Source: Fibrobacteria bacterium AD312 (GTDB taxonomy: Bacteria > Fibrobacterota > Fibrobacteria > Fibrobacterales > Fibrobacteraceae). Taken from it: 64,000 bases of DNA. Of this stretch, positions 33,811 to 41,650 are shown in pieces (within the stretch, counting starts at the first letter, position 1; each line of letters begins with the position of its first letter). The stretch is taken from NCBI GenBank assembly GCA_001462345.1, contig LIUM01000008.1, positions 36,911 to 100,910 of the forward strand, given 5' to 3'. Both the position numbers and the translations under genes were made by a program. Under the pieces are notes generated by a model. That model did no database searches. It saw only the letters and a list, made by a program, of their open reading frames with translations, and was not told the origin of the DNA.

Positions 33811-34833
33811 TTGTTCGGATTATTTTCTTGTGATATTGGTATTGATTTAGGCACCGCTAATACGTTGGTGCATGTGGCTGGTCAAGGCATTGTTATTAAT
33901 GAGCCTACTGTTATTGCTGTTGACAGCAAAAATAATCGTGTTTCTGCGATTGGTTTTGAGGCAAAAAAGATGCTTGGTCGTACTCCAGGAGAAAGTCGAG
34001 CAGTTAGGCCGATGAGAGATGGAGTAATCGCTGAATTTGAACTTGTTGAGGTTCTTTTGCAAACGTTTATTAAACGAGTTCAAAAGTACCCTCTATTTTT
34101 AGTTAAACCACGAGTTGTTATTGGTGTTCCATCTGGTATAACTGAAGTGGAAAAAAGAGCAGTAATTGATGCCGCTAAGATGGCTGGGGCTAAAGAAGTT
34201 CATTTGCTACATGAACCAATGGCTGCTGCTATAGGTATGGGTATTCCAGTTGAAGATCCTATAGGAAATATGATTATCGATATTGGTGGTGGTACATCTG
34301 ATATTGCGGTGATTGCTCTTAATGGAACGGTTTGTAATGCTTCTGTTCGTGTGGGTGGCGACGAAATGGATGAAGCAGTGATTCGTTATCTTAAAAGCAT
34401 GTATAATTTGTGTGTTGGTGAAAGCACCGCGGAGTTGATTAAAATTCAAATTGGTTCTGCTTTCCCACTTGAAAAAGAATTGACAATGGAAGTGAAAGGT
34501 CATGATTTTATTGCGGGTGTTCCTCGTACTATGGTGATTTCTAGCGAAGAAATTAGAGATGCATTACATGAACCTGTGACTGCTATTATTGAGGCTGTTA
34601 AACAAGCATTAAGTATTACTCCTCCTGAATTATCCGCAGATATTTTAGATAAGGGTATTATCATGACTGGTGGAGGTTCTCAACTACGTGGTTTAGATGC
34701 TCGTATTCGCCAAGAAACAGGTCTAGCAGTGAATATCATTGATGAAGCATTAACTTGTGTTTGTAAAGGGGCCGCACGAGTTCTTGAGGATCTTGATAAG
34801 TATCGTCCTGTTTTAATCGCGTCTTCCAATTAA
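33811..34833 (+). CDS. mreB: rod-shape-determining actin homologue MreB
   Basis: MreB filaments position the elongasome. The 340-residue protein has the actin-fold phosphate loops DIGIDLGTANTLVHV and DIGGGTSDIAVIAL, the MREGVIADF-like MRDGVIAEF, and GGSQLRGLD. The N-terminal MFGLFSCDIGID is normal. The start is TTG at 33811 with GAGGG seven bases upstream. It is first in the mreB-mreC-mreD-mrdA-rodA operon. Confidence 0.98.
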   Translation: MFGLFSCDIGIDLGTANTLVHVAGQGIVINEPTVIAVDSKNNRVSAIGFEAKKMLGRTPGESRAVRPMRDGVIAEFELVEVLLQTFIKRVQKYPLFLVKPRVVIGVPSGITEVEKRAVIDAAKMAGAKEVHLLHEPMAAAIGMGIPVEDPIGNMIIDIGGGTSDIAVIALNGTVCNASVRVGGDEMDEAVIRYLKSMYNLCVGESTAELIKIQIGSAFPLEKELTMEVKGHDFIAGVPRTMVISSEEIRDALHEPVTAIIEAVKQALSITPPELSADILDKGIIMTGGGSQLRGLDARIRQETGLAVNIIDEALTCVCKGAARVLEDLDKYRPVLIASSN

Positions 34834-34855
34834 TTTTTTGGAATACGGGTCATAA

Positions 34856-35680
34856 ATGTTTAGGATTACCCGTCTATTAAAAACAATAGCATCCATCGGT
34901 CATGGATTAGCTGTTTTTGTCTTTTTATTACTTCTTGCTGTTTTTATTCGTCAAGCGGATTTAATGATTAAAAATAGTATTGTGACATCAGCTCTAAGTA
35001 CAATATTTTTTCCTGCACAATATATCATAGCTTCTATTGATGACTATTATGGAAAGTCTAGTGAAAATGAAAAATTGAAAAGAGAAAATGCGGAACTTCG
35101 CGTAGAGTTGTATCGTGCAAAAGAAGGATTGAAAGAACTCTCTCGTCTGCATGAATTAGTCCGCTTTGAGGATACATGGGATTATCCTATTGTGACCGCT
35201 CGAGTGGTAGGCCGAAATCCAGGTCGTTTTCTGACAACCTTTGTGATAAACAGAGGTAAACATCATGGTCTAAAAGAAGAAATGCCTGTTTTTTCAATGC
35301 GAGGACTTGTAGGAAAAATTTCCAAGGTGGAATGGAAACATGCAACGGTTCAATTGCTCGTGGATCCAAACTTGAAACTTTCTGTGATGGAAAAAAGAAC
35401 AAGGGCCGTTGGAATTTTAGAATTTGTTAATGGGCGTAATCTTTCAGCAATGATTCCTACGAATGCAGGAGTGAAAATGGGGGATACTCTCATTACTTCT
35501 GGTTTAGGAGGCATTTATCCAAAAGGAATTGAGGTTGGTGTAGTTAATGTTATTCATAAGTCTGATTTAGAAGTCATGCGTAATATGGAAGTTTTACCGT
35601 TTCAAGAATTTTCTCTTTTAGAAGAAGTTTTTGTGATGCAAAAAGAACCCGATTGGATTGTTCGGGAGATGTTAAAATGA
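34856..35680 (+). CDS. mreC: rod-shape-determining protein MreC
   Basis: A 274-residue protein with one N-terminal TM (about residues 15-35). A periplasmic coiled coil follows (NEKLKRENAELRVELYRAKEG), then two beta domains with RVVGRNPGRFLTTFVINRG and the family's LITSGLGGIYPKGIEVG signature. MreC links MreB to PBP2. It ends in ATGA overlap with mreD. Confidence 0.97.
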   Translation: MFRITRLLKTIASIGHGLAVFVFLLLLAVFIRQADLMIKNSIVTSALSTIFFPAQYIIASIDDYYGKSSENEKLKRENAELRVELYRAKEGLKELSRLHELVRFEDTWDYPIVTARVVGRNPGRFLTTFVINRGKHHGLKEEMPVFSMRGLVGKISKVEWKHATVQLLVDPNLKLSVMEKRTRAVGILEFVNGRNLSAMIPTNAGVKMGDTLITSGLGGIYPKGIEVGVVNVIHKSDLEVMRNMEVLPFQEFSLLEEVFVMQKEPDWIVREMLK

Positions 35681-36168
35681 TTTGGCAATGGATTCGTTTC
35701 CCTCTTTTATTTTTAGTCGCTGTAGTGATGCAGACGACGGTTTCTAAATGGATCCGAATTTTTGATATTGGTCCAGATTTTATAATTATTTTTATTGTGT
35801 TGATTGCTTTGCGTCGAGGCCCTGTTGTAGGTGCCTTGTGGGGTTTCTTTGCTGGTTTTGCTTTAGATGTTTATGCTCCTGTAGAATGGCTGGGTGCACA
35901 TACGATTTCTATGGTTGTACTTGGTTTTTTTGTTGGTCAATTAGAAGAACGTTTTTTAACCTTGAATTTAGGCATGAAAATAGGTGTCTTGGGTTTAGGT
36001 TTTTTCGTTTGTGATATTGTTTATTATATTGCTGTAGGATTTGATAGAGGTGTTGTTTTTAATTTGCTTTTGACTCAAACACTTCCAGAGAGTTTATATA
36101 CAATGATTTGTGGTGGCGTTGCCTTTAAATTTCTTTTTGCTGGGAATTTGAAAAATAAACATGTATAA
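35677..36168 (+). CDS. mreD: rod-shape-determining protein MreD
   Basis: A 163-residue, multi-TM (about five) membrane protein that stabilises MreC and PBP2. ATG at 35677 overlaps the mreC stop as ATGA, with GGGAG inside mreC. A longer frame upstream is not supported. PDFIIIFIVLIALRRGPVVGALWGF is close to the conserved MreD start (quoted: DFIIIFIVLIALRRGP), and its length and place in the operon confirm the call. Confidence 0.92.
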   Translation: MIWQWIRFPLLFLVAVVMQTTVSKWIRIFDIGPDFIIIFIVLIALRRGPVVGALWGFFAGFALDVYAPVEWLGAHTISMVVLGFFVGQLEERFLTLNLGMKIGVLGLGFFVCDIVYYIAVGFDRGVVFNLLLTQTLPESLYTMICGGVAFKFLFAGNLKNKHV

Positions 36169-38017
36169 TGCAAGTTTTGGAAATGAAGAACTACAGAATA
36201 GAAATTTAAAAGTCCTTGTGCTTTTAGCTTTGATTGTCTTCTTTTTCTCAATTATTGTTTTTAGACTCTTTTACCTTCAATATTTGCATTATGATGAAAA
36301 CTTAGAACGATCAGAAAATAATCGCTTAAGGCGAGTGGTTCTCACTGCAGAACGAGGCTTTATTTATGATCGTGAAGGACGAATTTTAGTACGTAATAGA
36401 CCCTCTTATCAGATTGCATTGCAGGCACTTTCTTTGCCAAGAAATAAAAGTGAAAAAGATTCTATTTTCCGTCGCTTATTAGATATTCGTGATATAAATG
36501 GAGTGCAGTTATTTGATTCTGCTTCTCTAGATACGGCTTTTCAGAGAACGGTATGGATAAAAAATCGTCCTATTCGGATTTTAGAAGACGCCACTCCTGA
36601 AGAAGTGGCTTTGATTGAAGAACATTCTAGCGATTTACCTGGCGTGATTACTTTGATTGAATCAAGGCGAGAATATCCTTATGGTACTTTAGCTGCTCAT
36701 TTTCTTGGTTATACGGGAGAAATTTCTGAAGAACAGCTTAAGCTTGAGGATTTTAAGGATTATTCTTTGGGTGATCGAATAGGGCAGAAAGGTCTTGAGC
36801 TGCAATATGATCGAGAATTTAGAGGAGTGAATGGCGTAAAAATTATTGAGGTCAATGCTTCTGGGCGTGAAGTTGGTGTTGTCGAAGGTATGGGTAGTCA
36901 AGAACCTATCCCTGGAATGCATTTAGTGACAACCATTGATCTTGATTTGCAAAAAATTGCTGAAGAGGCTTTCCCTGATTCCGTTCGAGGTGCTGTTGTT
37001 GCTATTGATCCTCGTACAGGAGAGATTTTGGCGATGGTAAGTTCTCCTCGTTTAGATCCAAATATCTTTTCTCTCAAAAGGAGAGAGCGAAATAAAGGTT
37101 GGGCTGAGGTGGCTTTAGATTCGACTCGCCCATTGACGAATAGAGCTATTGCTGGTGCTTATCCGCCTGCTTCTGTCTTTAAATTAGTGACAGCTGGTGC
37201 TGGTCTTGAACATGGTCTGATTGGACGGAATACTCATTTTCAAAAGGCATGCACAGGTGGTTTTCAATTTGGAAATCGTTATCAAAAGTGTTGGTCTTCT
37301 CATGGTAATTTGAATTTAATCCATGCTCTGAGGCTTTCGTGTGATGTTTATTTTTATCAAGCGGGTTTATTAATTGATATGCCTCGAATTAATGAATTTG
37401 GAGAACGTTTTGGTTTAGGGTCTGATTTATTGGGGATTGATATTCCAGGTGAACGTTCTGGATGGTTGCCTGATTCAGCGAGTTTTAACAAGAGAAATAA
37501 AAGAAATGGGTGGCGATGGGCTCGAGGTCTGATTTTGAATTTAGCGATTGGTCAAGGTCAACTAGTGACTCCTTTGCAGCAGGCTGTTTTTATTGGTTCT
37601 ATTGCGACGAATGAGGGTGTTTACAGACCTCATTTTATGAAGGAGATACGCTCTATTGATGGATCATTAGTAAGACGCCAAGAACCTGTAAAAATTAGAG
37701 AAGGGAAAATGAAGCCAGAGACGCATCAAGTGCTTTTAGACGCTATGGATTCTGTGGTGAATCATATTGGTGGGACAGGAAAGCGAGGTGCTGTAAAGAA
37801 TATTCGCGTGGGTGGAAAAACAGGTTCTGGAGAATGGAAAAAAGGCGAGAAAACGCATGCTTGGTTTGCCTCAGTGGCTCCTTTAGATGACCCTAAAATT
37901 GCGGTTGCTGTGATTATGGAGGCTGCTGGTGGTGGTGGTGCGATGGCGGCTCCTGTAGCACAAAAAATTATGGAAGAATTCTTTTATGGCGATTCTCTAA
38001 AAAGGGAGGAGCAATGA
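36161..38017 (+). CDS. mrdA: penicillin-binding protein 2 (elongation transpeptidase)
   Basis: A 618-residue class B PBP that cross-links peptidoglycan during elongation. It has one N-terminal TM (about residues 20-42) and a pedestal domain with NRLRRVVLTAERGFIYDREG. The transpeptidase domain has SxxK as PASVFK, SxN-type SCD in LSCDVYFYQAG, and KTG as GGKTGSGEW. The start overlaps mreD by eight bases and the end overlaps rodA by four. Confidence 0.97.
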   Translation: MYNASFGNEELQNRNLKVLVLLALIVFFFSIIVFRLFYLQYLHYDENLERSENNRLRRVVLTAERGFIYDREGRILVRNRPSYQIALQALSLPRNKSEKDSIFRRLLDIRDINGVQLFDSASLDTAFQRTVWIKNRPIRILEDATPEEVALIEEHSSDLPGVITLIESRREYPYGTLAAHFLGYTGEISEEQLKLEDFKDYSLGDRIGQKGLELQYDREFRGVNGVKIIEVNASGREVGVVEGMGSQEPIPGMHLVTTIDLDLQKIAEEAFPDSVRGAVVAIDPRTGEILAMVSSPRLDPNIFSLKRRERNKGWAEVALDSTRPLTNRAIAGAYPPASVFKLVTAGAGLEHGLIGRNTHFQKACTGGFQFGNRYQKCWSSHGNLNLIHALRLSCDVYFYQAGLLIDMPRINEFGERFGLGSDLLGIDIPGERSGWLPDSASFNKRNKRNGWRWARGLILNLAIGQGQLVTPLQQAVFIGSIATNEGVYRPHFMKEIRSIDGSLVRRQEPVKIREGKMKPETHQVLLDAMDSVVNHIGGTGKRGAVKNIRVGGKTGSGEWKKGEKTHAWFASVAPLDDPKIAVAVIMEAAGGGGAMAAPVAQKIMEEFFYGDSLKREEQ

Positions 38018-39270
38018 ATACGGCAAGACGTTTTTTAGATAAAACCATGAAAGTGGATTGGTTTTTTATAATACTGGTTTTAGCCTTAATGTGTTGTGGC
38101 GTAACTCTTGTTTACTCGGCGACTTATAATCCAGAAGAAGTTTTTTACCAGTCTTATTGGTTCCGTCAGATTATTTATTTTATTGTGGGTTTTTTTATTG
38201 CGGCTGCTCTTTCTTTTATTCGAATAGATTATCTAAAACGATTAGCCATGCCTTTATATTTTTTATCTCTTCTTGGATTAATAGTCGTTTTATTTGGTGG
38301 TGGAGATGTAATTAAAGGGGCTGGTCGTTGGATTGATTTAGGACTTTTTAAGATTCAACCATCTGAATTTGCGAAATTAGCATACTTATTGGCCTTTTCT
38401 TATTGGCTTTCTAGACACCCAGTGAGCTTTTTCCGTTTAAAGTCTTTTTTTGTTCCTGCGGTCTTATTTATTATTCCCTTTTTTTTAGTATTGCAACAAC
38501 CAGATTTGAGTACAGCACTTGTTTTTACAGCCATTACTTTAGTTGGCTTTTATTGGGCTGGTTTAACGCTTGTAGACATGTTTTTATTGTTAAGCCCTTT
38601 ATTCTCAGTGCTTTTATCTCATTCTCAATTTGTTTTTTCTCAAATTTTTTGGGGTGGATTAATCTGTTTAGTTGCTTTAGCTTTGTTTTATAGAAAACTA
38701 CCAAAGGCATTAACTTCTTTTTTCTTCTTAATCAATATTTTTGCTGGTTATGCAAGTTCTATGGCTTGGAATATGTTAAAGCCTCACCAGCAAAAACGTG
38801 TAGAAACATTTTTAGACCCGATGAATGATCCACTGGGAGATGGTTATCAAGTCTTACAATCTATGACCGCTATTGGTTCTGGAGGGCTTACGGGAAAAGG
38901 CTTTGGTGAGGGCTCTCAAACGAATCTTTCTTTTTTACCCGAAGAACATACCGATTTTATTTTTAGCGTTTTAGGAGAACAATTTGGCTTTTTAGGAGCC
39001 TTATTTGTTTTGACTTTATTCTTTTTATTCCTTTGGCGAGGGCTTTCTATATGTAAGATATATGAAGATCCTTTTGTGAATTTAGTCACTGTATGTGCTT
39101 GTTCTATTTTCTTATTTCATATTCTAGTTAATATTGCGATGACCATTGGTTTGATGCCTGTCACTGGTTTACCTCTGCCATTTCTTTCCTATGGTGGTTC
39201 TTTTGCTTTAACTTGTACGGTTTTAGTTGGTTTCTTAATAAATATGCGATATCAAGGCGGTCGGTATTAA
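38014..39270 (+). CDS. rodA: RodA peptidoglycan glycosyltransferase (SEDS)
   Basis: A 418-residue SEDS polymerase with about ten TMs, partner of PBP2. Markers are GRWIDLGLFKIQPSEFAKL and LQQPDLSTALVF, then LPEEHTDFIFSVLGEQFGF and LPLPFLSYGGSF near the end. It is the last gene of the mre-rod operon; a weak AT-rich inverted repeat follows. Confidence 0.97.
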   Translation: MNTARRFLDKTMKVDWFFIILVLALMCCGVTLVYSATYNPEEVFYQSYWFRQIIYFIVGFFIAAALSFIRIDYLKRLAMPLYFLSLLGLIVVLFGGGDVIKGAGRWIDLGLFKIQPSEFAKLAYLLAFSYWLSRHPVSFFRLKSFFVPAVLFIIPFFLVLQQPDLSTALVFTAITLVGFYWAGLTLVDMFLLLSPLFSVLLSHSQFVFSQIFWGGLICLVALALFYRKLPKALTSFFFLINIFAGYASSMAWNMLKPHQQKRVETFLDPMNDPLGDGYQVLQSMTAIGSGGLTGKGFGEGSQTNLSFLPEEHTDFIFSVLGEQFGFLGALFVLTLFFLFLWRGLSICKIYEDPFVNLVTVCACSIFLFHILVNIAMTIGLMPVTGLPLPFLSYGGSFALTCTVLVGFLINMRYQGGRY

Positions 39271-39284
39271 ACAAATCATCTTGA

Positions 39285-39310
39285 AAAACGTTTAAATAAG
39301 AAAACGTTTT
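39285..39310 (+). other. AT-rich inverted repeat after rodA
   Basis: AAAACGTTT (39285-39293) and AAACGTTTT (39302-39310) form a 9-bp stem with an eight-base loop. The T-run is only the stem's own end, so it is at best a weak terminator. It could alternatively affect comF translation, since CAGGAG follows directly. Confidence 0.35.
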
Positions 39311-39322
39311 CAGGAGATGATT

Positions 39323-40030
39323 ATGCCTTTGATACGTCGGGTTTCCAATTTCATTTTTGGATCTTCTTGTTTAGGGTGTGGCTTATTTACAGAAAAGCTG
39401 GATCCATGGCTTTGTCCTAATTGTCGTGAAGAGCTGGTTTCTCTTGGAAAAGAGCCTTATTATCCTCAAGAGGATGTCGTTTGTTTGTATTCTATGAATC
39501 CTTTAACTCGTCGTTTGGTTCATGCATTAAAATATCATCATATGCCAGGACTTGCCTCTTATCTTGTGAAACAATCTGCTGCTTGTCGAGGGAAAGAGGT
39601 GTTTTTATGGTTTGACTTACTAAAGAAACCTTTTTTACTGATTCCAATTCCTCTTCACTCTTCGAGGTTTAGGGAACGTGGCTATAATCAGACGGACAAG
39701 ATTGCTTATGCTCTTGCAAATCAGATAGAGGGAAGCGTTTTTCATGGCGTTTCTAGGCGATCATTTAGTGGCTCTCAAACAAAATTATCTGTTGAAGATC
39801 GGAAGTGTAATGTAGCTGGCGTTTTTCAATTGAAAAAGAAAATCCCTAAGGGTAGTTCTACATGTATTATTATTGATGATGTTTATACTACAGGAGCTAC
39901 GACAAAAGCTTGTTCTTATGCGTTATTACAAGAAAAAAGAGTGGATGTGAAGGTTTGTACGCTACTTTTTGAGAAACAGGTGTCAGCGACGCTAGATTTG
40001 GTCGCAGATCACGTTGTAGAGTGGGATTAG
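39323..40030 (+). CDS. comF: ComF-family phosphoribosyltransferase
   Basis: A 235-residue protein. The N-terminal four-cysteine zinc site is CLGCGLF...LCPNC. Then comes HALKYHHMPGLASYL, and a type I PRTase core with the PRPP loop CIIIDDVYTTGATT. ComF proteins take part in DNA uptake and possibly nucleotide reuse; the substrate is not settled. ATG 39323 fits the CAGGAG better than ATG 39317. The gene ends four bases from the converging tRNA-Ser. Confidence 0.88.
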   Translation: MPLIRRVSNFIFGSSCLGCGLFTEKLDPWLCPNCREELVSLGKEPYYPQEDVVCLYSMNPLTRRLVHALKYHHMPGLASYLVKQSAACRGKEVFLWFDLLKKPFLLIPIPLHSSRFRERGYNQTDKIAYALANQIEGSVFHGVSRRSFSGSQTKLSVEDRKCNVAGVFQLKKKIPKGSSTCIIIDDVYTTGATTKACSYALLQEKRVDVKVCTLLFEKQVSATLDLVADHVVEWD

Positions 40031-40033
40031 TAG

Positions 40034-40114
40034 CGGAGGAAGAGGGACTCGAACCCCCAAGCCTTGCGGCGGCGGTTTTCAAGACCGCTGACTTACCAAT
40101 TAGCCTATTCCTCC
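40034..40114 (-). tRNA. tRNA-Ser (anticodon TGA)
   Basis: On the minus strand the acceptor GGAGGAA pairs with TTCCTCC. The anticodon stem GCGGT/ACCGC holds CTTGAAA (anticodon TGA). A class II variable arm has stem GCC-GCAA-GGC, and the T-arm contains TTCGAGT. No CCA is encoded. Confidence 0.93.
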
Positions 40115-40125
40115 GAATAGGTGCA

Positions 40126-40154
40126 ACGATAAAAAAGTAGTGCGATTTCGTCAA
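40126..40154 (-). promoter_or_regulatory. tRNA-Ser promoter
   Basis: Reading the minus strand: TTGACG (40154-40149), a 17-base spacer, TATCGT (40131-40126). It lies 11 bases before the tRNA 5' end. Confidence 0.55.
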
Positions 40155-40195
40155 TGGTAGTATGCGTTTTTAATCTTTATATTTAAATTTCAATT

Positions 40196-41287
40196 ATGGG
40201 TGACTGTAATACCAATAATATTCTCAAACTATTGTTTTCTTATATGCCAAAAATTGCAGAAGAGCGTAAGATGGACGGTCTTTTGATACTAATGGCTGAT
40301 CTCGGACGTTCCCTTGTGGGAGCGGATCGCTGTTCTTTATGGCTAGTAGATGAACAAAAAAGCGAGTTGTGGACAAAGGTTGCTCATGGTGTAGCTGAAC
40401 TTCGAATTCCTAGTAACTTAGGTTTTGTCGGATATACGCTAAATTCTGGAGAAAGTCTCTGTATTAAAGACGCTTACGAGGATTCTCGGTTTGATTCCAG
40501 AAGCGATTTAAAGACAAATTATCATACTAAATCAGTCCTTACAGTACCTTTGAAAAATTCAGAAGGGCGTATCATTGGCGTTTTTCAAGCAATTAATAAG
40601 AAAGAGCCGCCTTATTACTTCTCTTCTCAGGATATAGAATATCTAAGTCTTACTGCCGTTTACTCAGAAAAAACGATAGAATCCGCTTTGTTAACGAAAG
40701 AATTAGAAGAAACGCAGGCCGAAATTTTATACATGTTAGGTGAAGTGTCTGAACATCGCAGTAAGGAAACTGCGGATCATGTGATGCGAGTCGCCGCCTG
40801 TTGTTATAAAATGGCATGTTATTTTGGGCTAAGTGAATACGAAGCGAATCAAATCCGTTTGGCAGCCCCGTTACATGATTTAGGAAAAGTCGGAATTCCT
40901 GATGCGATTTTACAAAAAACTGGGAAATTTACTCCTGAAGAATATGAGGTGATGAAAACGCATACAGTACTGGGCCATCATCTTTTAAGGAATTCTTCAA
41001 GAAAATTGTTGCAGTTAGCGGCAGAAATGGCTATAGGTCATCATGAGCACTGGAATGGCTCTGGTTATCCAAGTGGCCTTTCAGGAGAAAAAATACCACT
41101 TTCTAGCCGAATTTGTGCGGTAGCCGATGTTTTTGATGCATTGATGAGCACACGCTGTTATAAAGAGGCGTGGTCGGAAGATATGGTTAAAGATTTTTTT
41201 ATTAAACAACGCAATAGTCAATTTCAGAAAGAATTGGTCGATATTTTATTGTCTCACTGGGATGAGTTTATTGAAATTTACAAATAA
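40196..41287 (+). CDS. GAF-domain HD-GYP phosphodiesterase
   Basis: A 363-residue cytoplasmic protein. An N-terminal GAF sensor (about residues 25-165, CSLWLVDEQKSELWTKVA ... VLTVPLKNSEGRIIGVFQAI) is joined by a helix to an HD-GYP domain. The domain has HDLGKVGIPDAIL, HHEHWNGSGYPSGLSGEKIP and ADVFDALMS. The HD pair and GYP are intact, so cyclic-di-GMP (or cGAMP) hydrolysis is likely. The start ATG 40196 lacks a clear SD and internal ATGs exist at 40243 and 40271. It has its own terminator. Confidence 0.9.
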   Translation: MGDCNTNNILKLLFSYMPKIAEERKMDGLLILMADLGRSLVGADRCSLWLVDEQKSELWTKVAHGVAELRIPSNLGFVGYTLNSGESLCIKDAYEDSRFDSRSDLKTNYHTKSVLTVPLKNSEGRIIGVFQAINKKEPPYYFSSQDIEYLSLTAVYSEKTIESALLTKELEETQAEILYMLGEVSEHRSKETADHVMRVAACCYKMACYFGLSEYEANQIRLAAPLHDLGKVGIPDAILQKTGKFTPEEYEVMKTHTVLGHHLLRNSSRKLLQLAAEMAIGHHEHWNGSGYPSGLSGEKIPLSSRICAVADVFDALMSTRCYKEAWSEDMVKDFFIKQRNSQFQKELVDILLSHWDEFIEIYK

Positions 41288-41340
41288 AATTTGATTTTGA
41301 TGAAAAAAGGCGTTTTTGCGTAAAAAGAGCTTAAAATACA

Positions 41341-41369
41341 AAAAAACTTCACTATTGTGAAGTTTTTTT
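41341..41369. terminator. terminator shared by the HD-GYP gene and tRNA-Phe
   Basis: AAAAAACTTCAC pairs with GTGAAGTTTTTT around TATT. A-runs and T-runs on the two sides let it stop both converging transcripts. Confidence 0.85.
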
Positions 41370-41376
41370 GTTGAAG

Positions 41377-41449
<73 letters not shown>

Positions 41450-41467
41450 ATTCATTGGTAGATGCCA

Positions 41468-41496
41468 AATTTAACACTGGATTTAGGTTATGTCAA
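41468..41496 (-). promoter_or_regulatory. tRNA-Phe promoter
   Basis: On the minus strand TTGACA (41496-41491), a 17-base spacer and TAAATT (41473-41468), 18 bases upstream of the tRNA. The rest of the gap to 41650 shows no further feature. Confidence 0.65.
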
Positions 41497-41650
41497 GGGA
41501 GAGTGATAGAAAATACAGAAAAAAATGGTGTAAACAGAATATTACTCTTATCCAAGAATTTTAACAGATTTTTCATATAGATTTGGAAATAAAGGTTTGG
41601 CATGTGGGTGTGAAAGCTTTTTACAGGTGGTTATTTTGCTTCGTAGTAAT

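Noticed and set aside
39897..40154. minus-strand ORF over tRNA-Ser and the comF end
   Set aside because: It overlaps a clear tRNA and an intact comF gene and has no domain.
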